This document shows, in pieces, positions 22,143 through 35,174 of a DNA stretch of 64,000 bases. The position numbers were made by a program, and so were the translations under genes. How positions within the stretch are numbered: the first letter of the stretch is position 1; each line of letters begins with the position of its first letter. The DNA is from Phialophora verrucosa. Taxonomy: Eukaryota; Ascomycota; Eurotiomycetes; Chaetothyriales; Herpotrichiellaceae. The stretch is from positions 806,001 through 870,000 of the forward strand of contig MSED01000005.1 of NCBI GenBank assembly GCA_002099365.1. Direction: 5' to 3'. Below the pieces are notes generated by a model, which was not told the origin of the DNA, did no database searches, and saw nothing but the letters and a program-made list of their open reading frames with translations.

Positions 22143-23651
22143 CTACTCCTCCTTCTCCTTTTCCATTTGGAGCTCCTCGAAGCCGTTTGGAGCTTCCTTA
22201 ATCTCCTTCGTACTGGCGATCCCTTGTAGTGTCAAATACACGTCCGTGCCCCAGCCATACATACTCTGCACGGCAATCCCACCGCCGAAATATTCGGCGT
22301 AGGCTCTTGACAGGGGTAACCCGTATCCTAGCCCAGCGATCGAGGACTGATCTGCTCCGGTGCTCGAGATGACTCCCAGACCGTCGCTGTCTTCGCTGTC
22401 GAGACCACCGTTGGCAGCGGCGGCGGCTTCTTCGTTGTTGAAGGTGGTGAAACTATAGGACCAAATGTTGGGCAGTGCTTCCGGTGGGATACCTCCTCCA
22501 CGATCACGTATCCGCAACGTTATACACGGCACGGCGGAATGGAGCGGCCCCATGGGGTCGTCGGCGTCGGAGCAATACTCTTCTAATCCTTCCTGTGAGA
22601 AGTCGTACGAGTTGTCCTTGCTTACAGACATTTTCTTCAGAGATTCGAGCTTCGTGGTCGACACGTCCGGGGCGGATGCAATGGTCACCTCGATTGCTTC
22701 CTTCTCGTTGCCACTCTCGATGGTCGCGCGGAAGGCATTCTTCAGAAGCTCTGTGATGATGTACTCTAGGTGCATGGGAATGTGCGCAAACTCTGCGGCC
22801 TGATCCCCATGTATCACCAGCGAGGGACGGACGCCGTATTTGTATTCACACACCTCGGCCACAAATCCTTCACAGCGGCGCAAGATCTCTGCGGGTTTTA
22901 CCGCGAGGTCGATGACTCCTACGTGGGTGGGGTCGGGTTTCTGCTTGATTGCATCGGCCGTCGACGCCATGTGCAAAGCAAGGTGTTGCTCAGCTAGCAG
23001 TCTTGTGCCGATCCGGGCGCGCAGATGCTGGTCCAAGAACCGGGTCACCTCAGCGGGCTCAATGTATTTTCGACATTGCAAGAATCCCTGTGCGAGGGTG
23101 GGAATGGTGTTGGAATGTGTCCGGACGAGATCCGCCATGGCTTCTGTGAACTTCCTCTCGTCTTCAATCGTCTCGATCGGCTTCTTGTAGAATGGCTCCA
23201 GCGTAGAGAGGGAGTGCAGGTAGTTGTTGTATATCTTGGAGACATTTGGGTTGGAGACCACGATGAAGGGTAGGTTTCGCAGGGCTTGAATGCGGTGCGC
23301 GAGACGAGAAGGGAGGAGCGATAAGGTGAAGTTGGCGGAGGAAAGAAGCGCTGCGTCTCGAAGCGGCGGTTTGCCATGTCTGGTCAGTGTCAGTCGCGGT
23401 GTTGAGCACACGGTAAGCACATGGCACAGCTCTCATGGTGCGTACTTGACCAGGTCTGCCAGGGTCAACGGCCGGCGAGGCTTCGCTGCTAGCCGGGATA
23501 TCTCTTCGTCTGACACAGTGGCGTTGGTGGGAGGATGGGACCACTCGTTGATGTCAGGAGGAAATGGTTGTTCAGTGCCTTGTGTTGACGTCCATCTTCG
23601 CGGGGGAAACGACAGGCGAACAACCCGCTGTCGCAGCGCGGTCTTCAACAT
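22143..23651 (-). CDS. Mitochondrial 2-oxoacid dehydrogenase kinase (PDK/BCKDK family, Pkp2-like)
   Basis: These kinases switch off pyruvate or branched-chain 2-oxoacid dehydrogenase by phosphorylating E1-alpha in the mitochondrial matrix. The model is complement(join(22143..23379, 23446..23651)), 480 residues, with a 66-bp intron (GTACGC, GACCAG). The start MLKTALRQRVVRLSF gives an Arg-rich amphipathic presequence. The helical BCDHK adaptor domain is about 65-240. The GHKL ATPase motifs are an N box (ITELLKNAFRAT), a G1 box (IRDRGGGIP) and a G2 box (GLGYGLPLSRAYAEYFGG). An acidic Ala-rich loop of about 40 residues lies between G1 and G2, longer than in animal enzymes. Sequence alone does not separate PDK from BCKDK. 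Confidence 0.92.
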
Positions 23652-23924
23652 GACGAATGGTTCATCGAGGCAGCCCGCGTCGCTCGAGAACAAGAACAAC
23701 GTGTAGGGGATTTTGCTCGAAACGCTCGAAACGACAGCATTATCTTATGTGCTTATCGATGCCGAGTTGTTGATATGACGCATTTCACTTGATTCTCCGC
23801 ATTTGGGAGGACCAAGTGCGCACCGGCGAGATTGAAGCTTCACAGCCGAATGCAAACCATTCCCCTTTCGCAAGACTCTGTTCATTATGACATCTGGGCA
23901 TATCTCTACACGTATTTACTTGGC

Positions 23925-24959
23925 TCATCCGCTTCCACTGGCAGCGACACCAGCGTAACCGGAGAATTCTACCTTCTCTTCCATGATCAACGGAACCTCG
24001 TCCTCCACAAGTGACTCCATTAATCGCTTCTCCTTGGGCTCCCAACCCAGCTGCCTCAATCGATTCGCTCGACTCCTCGAGTTGGACCCTACCACCCAAG
24101 CTGTATATTTCCCGAACAGATCGTCGAAGTCGCTCTCGGGGATTGTCTTAGGTTCGTGGGACTTTATCTTGCCGGCGTCGTAGAGGACTTTTCCGATCAC
24201 AGCCACTGCGTCTTTCCATGCGAACTCGTACCCGTTTTCGCAAAAGAAGTAAGGATTGTCGAGAACTTTGGAGGCGTCGGTGCTCTCGAGCCAGTGAAGG
24301 ATAGTCAGGTAGCCGCGAGCCAGATCTTTGACGTGGATCTCTGACCATACTGACTCCCCCTTTCCAACATGACCGGCATACCCATGCTTGATTGCGAAGC
24401 GTGTTAGGGTCGGCAGTTGAATCGACAGCCGTTTATATTCGTGATTCGCGCCATATATCAAGGGTGGGATCATGATGACTAGCTTTGCCTGGGTGCCAAG
24501 TTTCTGGCGAGCGCGGACGATTGCTAGGTCTATCAGGCGATGAGAGGCAGAATCCGGCAATGCATCAATGTCTTCTGGCTTGTCGTCGTAGAAGACCTTG
24601 TCAGATTTGTAGTTGCCTTTGGCGTCGTCGCTGAGGAGCGAAGTGCCGCTTGTGTGGATAAAGATGGTGGATTTGCCTTGGCTTGCTCGTTGTTCGATTC
24701 CCGCAATGACGGCCTCTACAGAGGGGAGGTGATCAGCAGTTGCGGTATGGATGACAATGTCGCTCGCGATGGTCTGGTTGATGATGACATCTCTGTCCTC
24801 AAGACTGCCGAGGACGGTTTTGGCTCCTGATTTTTGAAGTTCGGTTGCGTACGATTCCCGCCGGGTGAGAGTGGTGACTCTGTATCCTTCGGCAAGGAGG
24901 AGGTCGAGGACCTCGCGGCCAATGAACCCAGGTCCGATGAGAAAGACGTCTTTGCCCAT
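23925..24959 (-). CDS. Atypical short-chain dehydrogenase/epimerase-like NAD(P)-binding protein
   Basis: A single exon of 344 residues, starting MGKDVFLIGPGFIGRE at 24959; the frame continues upstream but that part is not protein-like. The Rossmann motif GPGFIG lies at about residues 8-13. The chain continues with TRRESYATELQKSGAK, DRDVIINQTIASDIVIHTAT and FIHTSGTSLL, then MIPPLIYGAN. This is the pattern of extended or atypical SDRs (NAD-dependent epimerase/dehydratase, NmrA-like). The usual catalytic YxxxK is not clear, so it may be a redox sensor or act on an unknown substrate. It lies downstream of the kinase gene on the same strand, with a 273-bp spacer. Confidence 0.75.
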   Translation of the reverse strand: MGKDVFLIGPGFIGREVLDLLLAEGYRVTTLTRRESYATELQKSGAKTVLGSLEDRDVIINQTIASDIVIHTATADHLPSVEAVIAGIEQRASQGKSTIFIHTSGTSLLSDDAKGNYKSDKVFYDDKPEDIDALPDSASHRLIDLAIVRARQKLGTQAKLVIMIPPLIYGANHEYKRLSIQLPTLTRFAIKHGYAGHVGKGESVWSEIHVKDLARGYLTILHWLESTDASKVLDNPYFFCENGYEFAWKDAVAVIGKVLYDAGKIKSHEPKTIPESDFDDLFGKYTAWVVGSNSRSRANRLRQLGWEPKEKRLMESLVEDEVPLIMEEKVEFSGYAGVAASGSG

Positions 24960-26519
24960 GCTGATGAGGAAGTGGTTCTGAAGGATCTGGATGTGCTGAT
25001 AGAGAATCTGTGACAAGTAGCAAGACTGATGTCCTCGCACAAAGGTAGTAGACCTCTCATGGCAGGGAAGCTTTTATATCTTTCGTCATCGTTCTATGCA
25101 CGTCGACTCCAACATCCCATCAACTGAGCCGCCCCTCAGTGGGGTCGAGACTGTTCGGGTTGATTTCCTGCTCGGTCGCCTTCTTACTGTCTTTTACCTT
25201 TTGACAGAAACCATGGCCCAAGAAGTGACATCGGACCGCAAACTCCGGGTGAAATCCCAGGTTGTTAGAAATGCAAGTCGCCATGGTGGAAACGCCTGAG
25301 GATCATGGAAAAGTCCTTCCACCGGAAACAATATTCCTATGGCCACTTTCATTAGCCGGATCGAAAACCGATTACCAATCCCGCTGGCGTCGACCAGATC
25401 GGGCGATAAATAAATAATGCCTGTTTAATTGCAAGACACGCGGCATCCCCTGCGGCAGGGTGCTCATTAATGGCGAGGCCTCCATTGTACGCATGGATGC
25501 ATCTTGTGTTGTCAGGGGTCAGGAACTGCAGCGCTCAAAAATAGCCCGAGTAGAGTGTCATCTGAAGGACTCTGTCAATGCGATATCCTTGAGGTCTGCG
25601 GAATGGTCACGATAGCGTGCATGAAGCGGCTCCGTTGCCCTTATATATGCATGCAAATCTGCATAACTGCAATGCACAAGATGAACTCCTAAGCTGCCAA
25701 TTTCGTTCATTATCACCTCTCGATACCTCCGCGAAACATCAAACAAATGATGAGGCCGTACGAGGCTGAACTTTCGTTGAGTCGCATGCGGACGTTCCAT
25801 TGCTTGCGAAGTTTCACAATAGGCGGGCTCCAGATAGCACACTTTCCCTTCACATTCGGAGCAGCAAAGGTAGAGCTCTCAGAGGTTGATCAAGAACACT
25901 AGAAACATTTCCAGGCGTTAGCTTGTGCATGTCTGCAGCCATTTGTTCGCGCTCAGAGCAATTCCTCGTTGAGTCCGGTCCTTGGCAGGCTTCTCATCAT
26001 CCCTTCGCAACGACAGTTCTTGTGAGGTAGATGTTGTAAAGGGGGCCTTCAATGCTCTGCGTAGGTTTTCTGGTCTTCCAGCAGCACTGCAGCTTTGGTG
26101 CCCCTTCTTGAGCCTCTGCGCTGGGCCCTGCTTAAGAATTCGACTGAAACCACGATGTCACTGATTGGCCAGCTAGACATGTGAACGACCATAGTCACAG
26201 GCGACTGGAGTGAAGGTGCCCTATGACGAGGATCACAGATGATGTCTGGACTTGCAAGGTCGATGCGGACCCCCTGGGAGTGGAAGTTGAGACTACTGCA
26301 CGAGTATGTAGGGTTGCCCCCATTTCTGGCAAGGCTGATTCAAACTGCGGCTACGACAGACAAAGAAATATGTCATTTGACCACCTCGCCCTCCACCCAT
26401 CAAGCAACTGTATCTTATCTCTCACCACGATCAAAGTACAAAGACGAAAACTGCTTTCCCAAACTCTCGCAGAAACTGCAAGTCATGCCAAGGTAGCTCC
26501 TGCGAATGTTGCCATCGAG
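24960..26519. other. 1.56 kb intergenic region between SDR and CLN3
   Basis: Divergent promoter space. Frames up to 139 codons occur; the longest (26223-26642) runs into CLN3 exon 1 and its 5' half is probably leader. No separate gene is supported. Confidence 0.5.
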
Positions 26520-27936
26520 ATGGCACTGCCTCTTCCTGGCTCCCCTTCGTCATCATGGGCCTTGTTCGGGGAACGTCTGAAGCACACCTTCAGCGGTGCC
26601 TCTCCACGAGTCTGCATTGCTTTCTGGCTCTTCGGTAAGTGACGTCTTGATCTATCAGTAACAGCCATTGAATGTGTTCTGCTCCTTTCGGTCTCCCGGC
26701 TATCAACGCTGACTGTGCGCAGGACTGATCAACAATGTGCTCTATGTGATTATTCTCTCCGCCGCGCTCGACCTTGTCGGGCCTGATGTACCGAAAGGAG
26801 TCGTACTCCTCGCCGATGTCATCCCTTCTTTCGGCGTCAAGCTATGCGCGCCATACTTCATCCATCTCGTCCCCTACTCGGTGCGAATCTTCGTCTTTGT
26901 AGGCTTGAGCGCCACGGGCATGCTCCTGATCGCGCTCACGCCTAGTTACACTGATGGTGGAACAATCACAACGAAGCTGGCTGGAGTAGTTTTGGCGTCG
27001 TTAAGCAGCGGCGGAGGCGAATTGAGCTTCCTGGGTCTGGTCCATTACTATGGTCCATTCAGCCTCGCCGCATGGGGAAGTGGAACAGGTGGAGCAGGGT
27101 TGATAGGAGCTGGGGCATATGCGTTGGCTACCACGACCCTCGGCCTCGGCGTCAACACCACCTTGCTGGCTTCTGCCTGCCTGCCAGCAATTATGCTGTT
27201 TTCTTTCTTCCTGATTCTCCCTCTGGAGCCCCTCCGAACACACTCTAGGGCGCACGACGACTACGATTCTCCGTTCACAGAAGACGACAATGTCGATCAA
27301 GAGCAAAGGGAGGGACTGCTTTCCTCCCCGGTTGGTCCGAAGCCGGCGTTTTCTGGAAAGCCGCAGAGTACTGGGTTGTCGTTGTTTAGGCGCAACTTGG
27401 CTCGAGCTCGTGGATTATTCCTACCATATATGCTCCCTTTGCTCCTGGTCTACATTGCCGAGTACACCATCAACCAGGGCGTTTCGCCCACTCTCCTATT
27501 TCCACTTAGGCAGAGCCCGTTCAAGCATTTCCGGGCTTTCTACCCGACCTATAATGCGATCTACCAAGCGGGTGTCTTCATCTCACGGTCGTCGACGCCA
27601 TTCCTACGTATTCACACCCTTTACCTACCGTCCTTGTTGCAGGTAGCCAACTTGATTGTGTTGACGCTGCATGCGCTATTCAACTTCATTCCGAATGTCT
27701 ACATTATTTTCGCAATCATCTTTTGGGAAGGGTTGCTAGGTGGCTTGGTCTATGTGAACACTTTTGCGGAAATTAGCGATCATGTACCAAGGGAAGACCG
27801 GGAATTCTCTCTATCTGCAACCACCGTGAGTGATTCGGGTGGGATTTGTATCGCAGGATTCGTCGGCATGGCGTTCGAGGTCTGGTTGTGCAATTGGCAA
27901 GTTCGCCATGGGAGGGACTATTGCAAGAAATTGTGA
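26520..27936 (+). CDS. BTN1: Battenin/CLN3 homologue Btn1, vacuolar membrane protein
   Basis: CLN3 proteins are multi-span lysosomal or vacuolar membrane proteins linked to pH and amino-acid homeostasis; human loss causes juvenile Batten disease. The model joins 26520-26634 and 26723-27936, 442 residues, the normal length. The family signature FWLFGLINNVLYVIILSA spans the 88-bp intron. Other family features are LVGPDVPKGVVLLADV, GEL(S)FLGL with a Gly-rich helix, and a cytosolic acidic loop (HDDYDSPFTEDDN). EYTINQGVSP is in the second half. About ten hydrophobic segments are visible. The start MALPLPGSPSSSW was chosen as the first ATG directly preceding the conserved region. Confidence 0.94.
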
Positions 27937-29242
27937 CCCAAGTCAACCGCATGAGACTCTGTTCAGTTCGGAATCACCGTTGGGGATAGTCGAATATGAT
28001 TGTTGTATGGAATTATATCAGTGAGACCACAATAATGTTGCGACGTAGGAAGAGCGATCCGAAACTGGATTCTATCGTCATGATGATTATCATCCCACCG
28101 ATCTAGATGCACTAGGATGGGTACCTCGTACGAGTAAACATGCAAGTGCTGCGAGGCGTGAGATGTCCGCGAGGAATTTCCAGCCTCACCACCAAATGGG
28201 ATATATTTACTCGGCGGTCTGTCCAACGCCATGCGTGGCAAACCCTTGTTTTGTCAGCGTGCGCAGAATGGGAGAAGCCAGCAACCGGCAGCAAACCACC
28301 CAACCATGGCAGCGGCACAGCACGGAAGGTCGCTGTCGCGCAGATCATCAGAACTAGCATGGCCGCAGCTTGAAAGTGAGCTCGTCGCGTTGGTTTCAGA
28401 AGCCCTCCCAGAAGAAATAATCTGCCCTTGTCGCGAACGGCCGTGATCCTTGCACACCGACCTCGACCCCAAGTCAACCCCATGTCAGGGCCCAGAACCA
28501 TTCGACGATGCGACGTCATTGGCAAGCTGCAGCTCTCTTGCGGCGAGCAGGCGCCCGTTTAAGCAGTGTTTAGCCCTGGAAGCTTTTACCTAACGAGCAG
28601 AAGCATCCACACCCGGCGACCCTTAGACGCCAAACGATCATTATTCTTCCGCTCGCTGCGGTGTGGAAAATCTTCGACCTGCAGCTGAGCTCGGATCCCT
28701 GCTTTTGGTGGATGGGCCGACCTCTCAAGTGCATTCTTGACTGGTGATGACAGGCGTCACCTTAGGCTTGTCCCAGTACGTCTCGCCCACGGGCAGCAAC
28801 AGCTCCATCTGATGCTGTTCCTGCTTGCCTGGTGCCCCGGAAAGTTGTCGCGCTGCCCTGGTTCCACAGTTGGAGTGCGCCAGATCCACCACAGGCTCGA
28901 AATCGCTGGCGACACGGCATCCACATCACATTTCGCATGATCCATCCTCACCCTCGATCCTCGTTTTCATCTTTCATCCTGTCCACGATGCACGATAGGC
29001 CTCCGTATCCTTCCCTTTTGGTACTCACGACATAACGAACCAGCAGTTTCATTCTATCGGCCGTGACCTCTTTGCATCACTGACATCCGGTCTTTTCTCC
29101 AATTCTGGTCGCGGCAGGATCCACATCGACTTCGGTGCGGCCTCCACACGCTGGTGCTCCCTGTTGATCATCGCTCCGGGACGTGAACCGTCGTCGACTG
29201 CTTGCTGGCGCACGTCGCAGACAACAAGGTCCTCAGACCATC
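27937..29242. other. 1.3 kb intergenic region upstream of Rxt3
   Basis: Contains the CLN3 3' UTR and a long, T/C-rich leader of the Rxt3 gene. Frames of up to 137 codons on both strands look random. Confidence 0.5.
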
Positions 29243-32177
29243 ATGGCGATGCCGGGTCATTCGCCGCCGTTCAACGGGCCATCAAGCCCTCCCCGTGCAT
29301 TCACCGGTACGTTTTCACTCTCCTGACGCATTTTGGCAATAGTTCGGGTCGCACACTCCTGGTTGATCATGCGCCAGCTCATTACTTCATGCTTCACCAC
29401 TCACATCGCACTTCCCTTCCGGCGCACCGTATACGTTGGCTACTGGATCTAACATATCTTGCTTAGGCTATCCCGAGCATCAACAGCCGTCGCTGATGTT
29501 TGGTCCTCCTCGCACGATGCTGCCGCCATCCCCACAGCATTTTCCTCCTCCTCGATTTTCTCAGCCTCCGATGCAACAGAACTCTGCTGCAACAGTTGGA
29601 AACAACGGGCCGCCGCCGCCTCATAAGCGACCGGGAAGTAGCATGTCGATATCTTCCATGCTGGGCTCTGAACCAGAAAGACCACTGCACGATCCATTTC
29701 ACAACCACAGCCAACCTGCGCGAACGCCGTCCGGGCCCTTTTCACATCAAGGGCCGTCGATGTCACTTGGCGCGGTCATGTCGCCCCCTCAATACTCGGG
29801 CAAGACCACTACAAGTGAATATTCGTACAAACCGAGGGCAAAGACTCCTGACAGGGCTGTGGGACAGTCACTGGGGGTGAGGGCCCACCGTTCGAGCTCG
29901 GGGACAATGACTCAACGCCCCGGCCCTTTTCACGACCCTCCCCCACGATCTCAGCCGACTCAGCCGAATGTGAATTCTTTCCATGAATCCAAATACACCC
30001 CTCCGTTTGGTCCGGTGACGGGACACCGGGACGAGTTCGAGGATCGAGCTCGCCGCACCAGTATCGGTGGCATTTTGCAGAGACCAGAGAGTCAGCCTCA
30101 ACCAACCCACATGTCCCCGTCGTTTCCCACGTCTCACCCACTCAGTCGACCCGAGAGCATACCTCCCTCCCTCGCGTCAGTCGATCGGCCGTCCCAGCAA
30201 CTCATGCACGGACAAGAAACCCCTCGTTCGAATGGTGTTACTGGACACTATGACACACGCCCGCCCGGTTTCTCAACCCTGTCTCGAGTTCCACACTCTG
30301 CGCCGCCACCAATGTCGGCTTCTCAGGAACGTCCTCCTCCTCAATCCCTTTCGCCAGATCTAAGACGACCGCATCTGAATGGCGGTGAGGGACGACTAGC
30401 AGGAATTCTAAATCAACAAGGAGACCCAATTTACGGGTCCCAAACAATGATGCGGCAAGACTCGATTCAATCACAAAGCGACCGCTCGGTGCTTGGTGAT
30501 CGGCTTCGTAACAACCGAGCCTACTCGCCGTTCGCCGGGTCTGTCGCTTCAGGACCCTTGGATGATCCAGCCCGCAAAGGTAGCGAAGAATTGTCGCAGC
30601 ACAGAACGATACTTGGCTTGGCGAACGAATCCAAGCGAGGGAGATATTCGCCGGTCCCCCAGGCTGTCCAAGGAGCGCAAGCCCAGACCCCAGCACCCGA
30701 TGCCGGCATCAAATCCGAGCACGGTCGCGTCTTCGCTGGTATCGGCAGTGGATTAGGATCTGCTTCGTCAGGTCCAACCCCCACGTCTCAGCCTCTTTCC
30801 GCCAGCCCTTTCAAGCGCGATGAAGGTGGTGCTCGCTTGAGTGAGGAGAACCTGATGAAGATGTCCCGGAGTACGTCCGGTATCAGCAAGCGTAATCGCA
30901 AGGCTCTGGATGAGAACACCCGAGCCGAAAGTGACGTGGGCGATGTTAAGAGAGGCTCCGGTCGAGGTAAAAGAAGCAAGTATGCACATTCATATAAGGT
31001 GGACCTGGACGATGCTGGTCTGGGGCAGAGGAAAAATGGCGGCTTTCAAACACCCAGTTTAGGACGTCGTGCGGCCACTCCTACTTCCAACCCGTCACAA
31101 CCACTCCAGGGTTCTCAATTACCATTATCACCTTCTGCTGCAACACGACATCTCAACAAGCCCAAGAAGACAATCAAGATATCCACAGTCGTAGCACAAG
31201 CCGCACGCAATCGGCGTCGTCATCTCGGGATTTTCAAGTATGACCCTGTGGTGTCACAGCCGAACAATACTCAACCACATCAGGACAAGTTTGATGTTTC
31301 CATCCGGCCGAACCTCCTGCCTTCGTTTTCAGATCCAGACCAGATCAACTGCACTTACACGGTCAAAGTGTCCAGGATGTGGCTACGGGAGAGGGAGAGA
31401 CATCTCATTGGCCGCGAACAATACCTCTGGGGCTCGGGGATCTACACGGATGACTCTGATCCCATCGCAGCGGCCATGCATTCTGGATTCATCGAATCGG
31501 CGCGCGCCCACGACGCCGTTTTGGAGAGGTTGATTGAGGACCAAAATCCCAAGATCGAAGGGTTGGCAGCACCGGTAAAGCCGGCAACTGTCTCAGAGGG
31601 TAAAGACCTGCATATCACGTTGGTCGTTCTTCCACAGCTGGAAAGTTATACCGACAGTGTGCGCTACGGGATCAAGAGTCGTAGTTGGCCTGGGCGTGAA
31701 AAGGAGGCTGCGAATCCAGCCCCCCATGACGGCGTCAGTTTCATGGTCCTGAAGACGGAGTTTTTGGACGACGGGATCATGAACCGACGGGTTGGCAGAA
31801 CGGGCAAGGAAAAGCGCAAGCGACTACGGGAGGAGTTGGCGGACCGCAAGCGTTCATTCGAGATCCGGGACAAAATGGCTGAGATTCAAGCGAGGAACCG
31901 GGAGAAGAAGGGTAAAGAGCAACGACAACAGAGGTCAGCCCAAATCATCGGCACTAAACCCCCTCTAAAGCCAGAAGAAGAAGGCTTAAAGGGCTACGCC
32001 GGCTTTGCTCGTTTGGTCAAACCGTCGGACGAGAGGGAGAACCAGGTGCCGAGCAACAGCACAGGCGACCGAAGCAGTGCCACTTTGGAGGGAGTTGGGC
32101 ATAGTCCTGAGGAATGGTTCAAACACCTCAACGACTCGGCCACCCCTGCAGAAGTCGCCGCTACTGCCAGTGCTTAG
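29243..32177 (+). CDS. RXT3: Rxt3-domain subunit of the Rpd3L histone deacetylase complex
   Basis: Rxt3 is a subunit of the large Rpd3 deacetylase complex, which represses transcription. The model joins 29243-29306 and 29467-32177 with a 160-bp intron, giving 924 residues. The intron donor lies within a Gly codon, so the join reads RAFTGYPEHQQP. The first 600 residues are disordered and Pro/Ser/Gln-rich, then a basic patch (KRGSGRGKRSKYAHSYK). The conserved Rxt3 domain (about 635-790) includes SFSDPDQINCTYTVKVSRMW, EQYLWGSGIYTDDSDPIAA and VVLPQLESYTDSVRYGIKSR. A Lys/Arg-rich coiled helix (about 790-850) follows. The fungal protein is far longer than yeast Rxt3, mainly through the disordered N-terminus. 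Confidence 0.88.
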
Positions 32178-32656
32178 CATGCTCGTGGGCAGCCTGGCTT
32201 TGCTTTACAGGCAAGGGTATGTGTGCAGACAACAGGACCATGAGCGGAGGCGAAGGCCGAGAAGACGTAAATGGAGAAGCAGGACGAAGAGCGCCCACAC
32301 ATGGCATGCGCTGACACAATGGATTAAAAGCGGCTTGAGATATGTTGGAATCTGGGTGGAAGGCATCATTTAGCAAACCGCGATACCATTATACACGGCA
32401 ACGAGCGCTGGAAGTAAGCGAGCGGCGACGACTTACGCTGAAGCTCTTTTGATGGCGACCTCCATTATTTATGATTGGACGGATTTTGCGGAGAAGAAGC
32501 TGGATGGACAGACGGCTTGTGCTGGGGCGAACCATTCACGTCCCATATGAAGATTCATGTCAATGCTCATATTCCGTCACCTTTCATTTCTTTGATCCTC
32601 CCTTACCTCCTGCGCCTGTTCGTATTATAGACCCCTTGTCTCTTCCCTGGCTTACA
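32178..32656. other. Intergenic spacer
   Basis: 479 bp between tandem genes: 3' UTR of Rxt3 and the promoter of the DUF1992 gene. No feature recognised. Confidence 0.5.
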
Positions 32657-34532
32657 ATGAGCAGCTCCGGCGCCCGCCTGTGGACTTGCTCCCGATGTCT
32701 CCGAGCACAGAAACTGCGGGGTACCTCTATCGAGTCCCAAGCCAGGACGGTCTGTCGCAGTCGCCACCCTTTCTCGACGACTGCGATCATTCGGGATGAA
32801 GCATCTACGGAAACAAAACAGGATGTCCCAAACCGGCCGAAGGATGGCAGTCAAGACGCGGACGAGCAAGGAGCCATGTCTCGCAGGCTGGCCGAGATGG
32901 CCGAGGAGACGATAGACACTGGGAGTAAAAGTGACCGCAAGCTGATGCACGACGCCGGTTTCTCGGAAGAGTTGAAGCAACAATTGGAAGAGAGGATAGC
33001 TCAGACGAGCTTCGCCGCTCAGAATCAACGGGCTGCAAGCCAAGTGAACATGCCAGTACGCACTTCAACGCCCTTCCCTATCGACGACTAGGTACTGATA
33101 TGCATCTCAGAGCTCGGCAGGAAAGGGCACCCGCGACATTGCCGGCGCCGACCCGTGGACTGGCAGCGAATCCCTCCACGACTCTGCCCTCCGCATGCTC
33201 GACGACAGCCACAAGAGACTCCGCACGCCCTCCAGACCTCGTCGTCCTCCACCGGTAAGCCTGCGTCCCGCGCCGAAGAAGAATGTCTCTGCGGCCGACC
33301 GCCTCGCCAACGCGCGTGACAAAACCTCCATATATGCATTTAGCCAGCAGAACGACATGTCCGAAGAAGAACGCGAGAAATTGCGCAAGGAGATGAAAGA
33401 TCGCTTCTCGCCCGGCGCGCGGCCCATGCCGACCACGATCACCGGGTTGACGAGTCTTGCGAACGAGCGCATCGAGGACGCCATCGCGAGGGGCCAGTTC
33501 AAGAACCTGCCGCGAGGCAAGGGCATCAACGTGGAGCGCGACTACAACGCCAACAGTCCGTTCTTGGACACGACGGAATACTTTATGAACAAAATCATCC
33601 AGAAGCAGGAGATTGTGCCCCCGTGGATTGAGAAGCAGCAGGAGCTCGTCAAGGCGGCGGCCAGCTTCAGAGGGCGGTTACGGAACGATTGGAAAAGACA
33701 CGCGGCAAGGATGATAAGCAGTAGCGGTGGGTCCGTGCAGGATCAAGTCCGCCGGGCAAAGGGATACGCGCTGGCGGAGGAACGAGTGAATCCGAGGCCG
33801 TTGCGACGGGTGGAGAACTTTTCAAGTATTGCTGGCGATGGCACTTTGACAACCGTCACCGTGGAAGAGAAGATTGCTGTAGGCGTGGCTGCGAATGAGC
33901 TCGAACCTCATGCACAGAACAAGACGGATGAGCTGCGGGACCAGGAGCACGGGCAGGACGCGAACCAGGAGCCCGGCCAAGAGCAGCTGGAGATCAAGGT
34001 CACGGAACAACCTGCGGAGGACGCGCCCATCGCTGTGGGCAGTGTGTCTGCGACGCCGGGCGCGACACGGCCTACTGAGTCGTCGTCCCCGTCGTCCTCC
34101 TCTCCCCCACCTATCCTCCCCATGCCGCAACCCTTCCGCGATCCAGCCTGGCAGTCCGCCGAATTCGCATACCACACGCTCGCGATCCAGGAACTCAACG
34201 CCCTGACCCGCTCGTATAACCTCATGGCTCCCAAGATTGCGCAGAAACCCTACTTTTCGCTCCAGCGCGAGCTCGACCGCTGCTTTGCAGACGTGGCCCC
34301 CCTCTTGGGTGATGAGATCTTGGACCGCAGCCGCCGGCCCGCAAAGGTCCGGATGGAGGTGCGCGGCCACAAGGAGGGGAGTGTGCTAGGTCGGTTTGGC
34401 GAGGAGTGGAACGGCCATCAGGGGCGGATCCGCGACGAGACGGCCGAGAAGGGGTACGGGTTTCGGGAGTTCTGGAGGGATTTGTTCGGTAAAGAGAGCG
34501 GGCGGGGGCGGGCGAGAAGGAACGCGGCTTAG
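32657..34532 (+). CDS. DUF1992 (DNAJC28-like) mitochondrial protein
   Basis: The model joins 32657-33055 and 33111-34532 (55-bp intron), 606 residues. The N-terminus MSSSGARLWTCSRCLRAQK, with many Arg and no acidic residues, followed by RHPFSTTAI, looks like a mitochondrial presequence. The DUF1992 core lies at about 240-320 with LANERIEDAIARGQFKNLP, GKG and NSPFLDTTEYFMNKIIQKQ. The domain is shared with human DNAJC28, but no J-domain HPD motif is seen here, so only the DUF1992 part is present. A C-terminal helical region (about 490-600) follows an acidic Ser/Pro linker. The molecular role of the family is not established; matrix location is inferred. Confidence 0.85.
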
Positions 34533-35174
34533 CGGAGAGCGAGTGGTTGCGTCTCGTCATGAGCGGTATATACCGTCCCAATCTTGTATGAATACTTAGG
34601 AAGGGCGGAGTAGAGTTGGCTGGTTGGCACGCATGACGCGCCCATGATCGATGAGAAGGAGGGTTTCATGCAGGAAATGCATGAAACTTATGATGACAGT
34701 AGAATAAGACACGAGACGCACAGGATAAGATCCCTTTTTGGACATGAGAAGAAGGAACAATGACCAAAGAGCCATTCATCCATATTGAATCCAACTATCG
34801 ATCCAACTTGTCCTGCTACTGCCCTGGCAGGACTGCTCGTACGTGACTAAAGCTTTGACTGAGCCCGGAATCCTGCGTCGCCTTGACCTTGGCCAGGACC
34901 CTCATCGCCGAGGCAGCACCGCGGAAAATGGATTGCTCGCATAGGCGCAACCTTCTTCGCCGCATCAGGATGGTATCTGTTGCGCTGGGTCCGACTGGTG
35001 TCGAGAAGGGAGCCAAATGCTTGTCCTCCGCGCAGGGTCGTGTTGTGAATCGAACAGGGGGAAGATTGAAAACTTGGTGGCCGACCGGAAAAACTGGACC
35101 CGAAGAGAGGCGACGAGCGGGCGAAGACAAGAAAGTGGTAGAGGTGATGCTCGTGTTGGCTGGCTAAGCAGCGC
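34533..35174. other. Intergenic spacer
   Basis: 642 bp containing the 3' ends of two convergent genes. Antisense frames at 34816-35218 were considered and not supported. Confidence 0.5.
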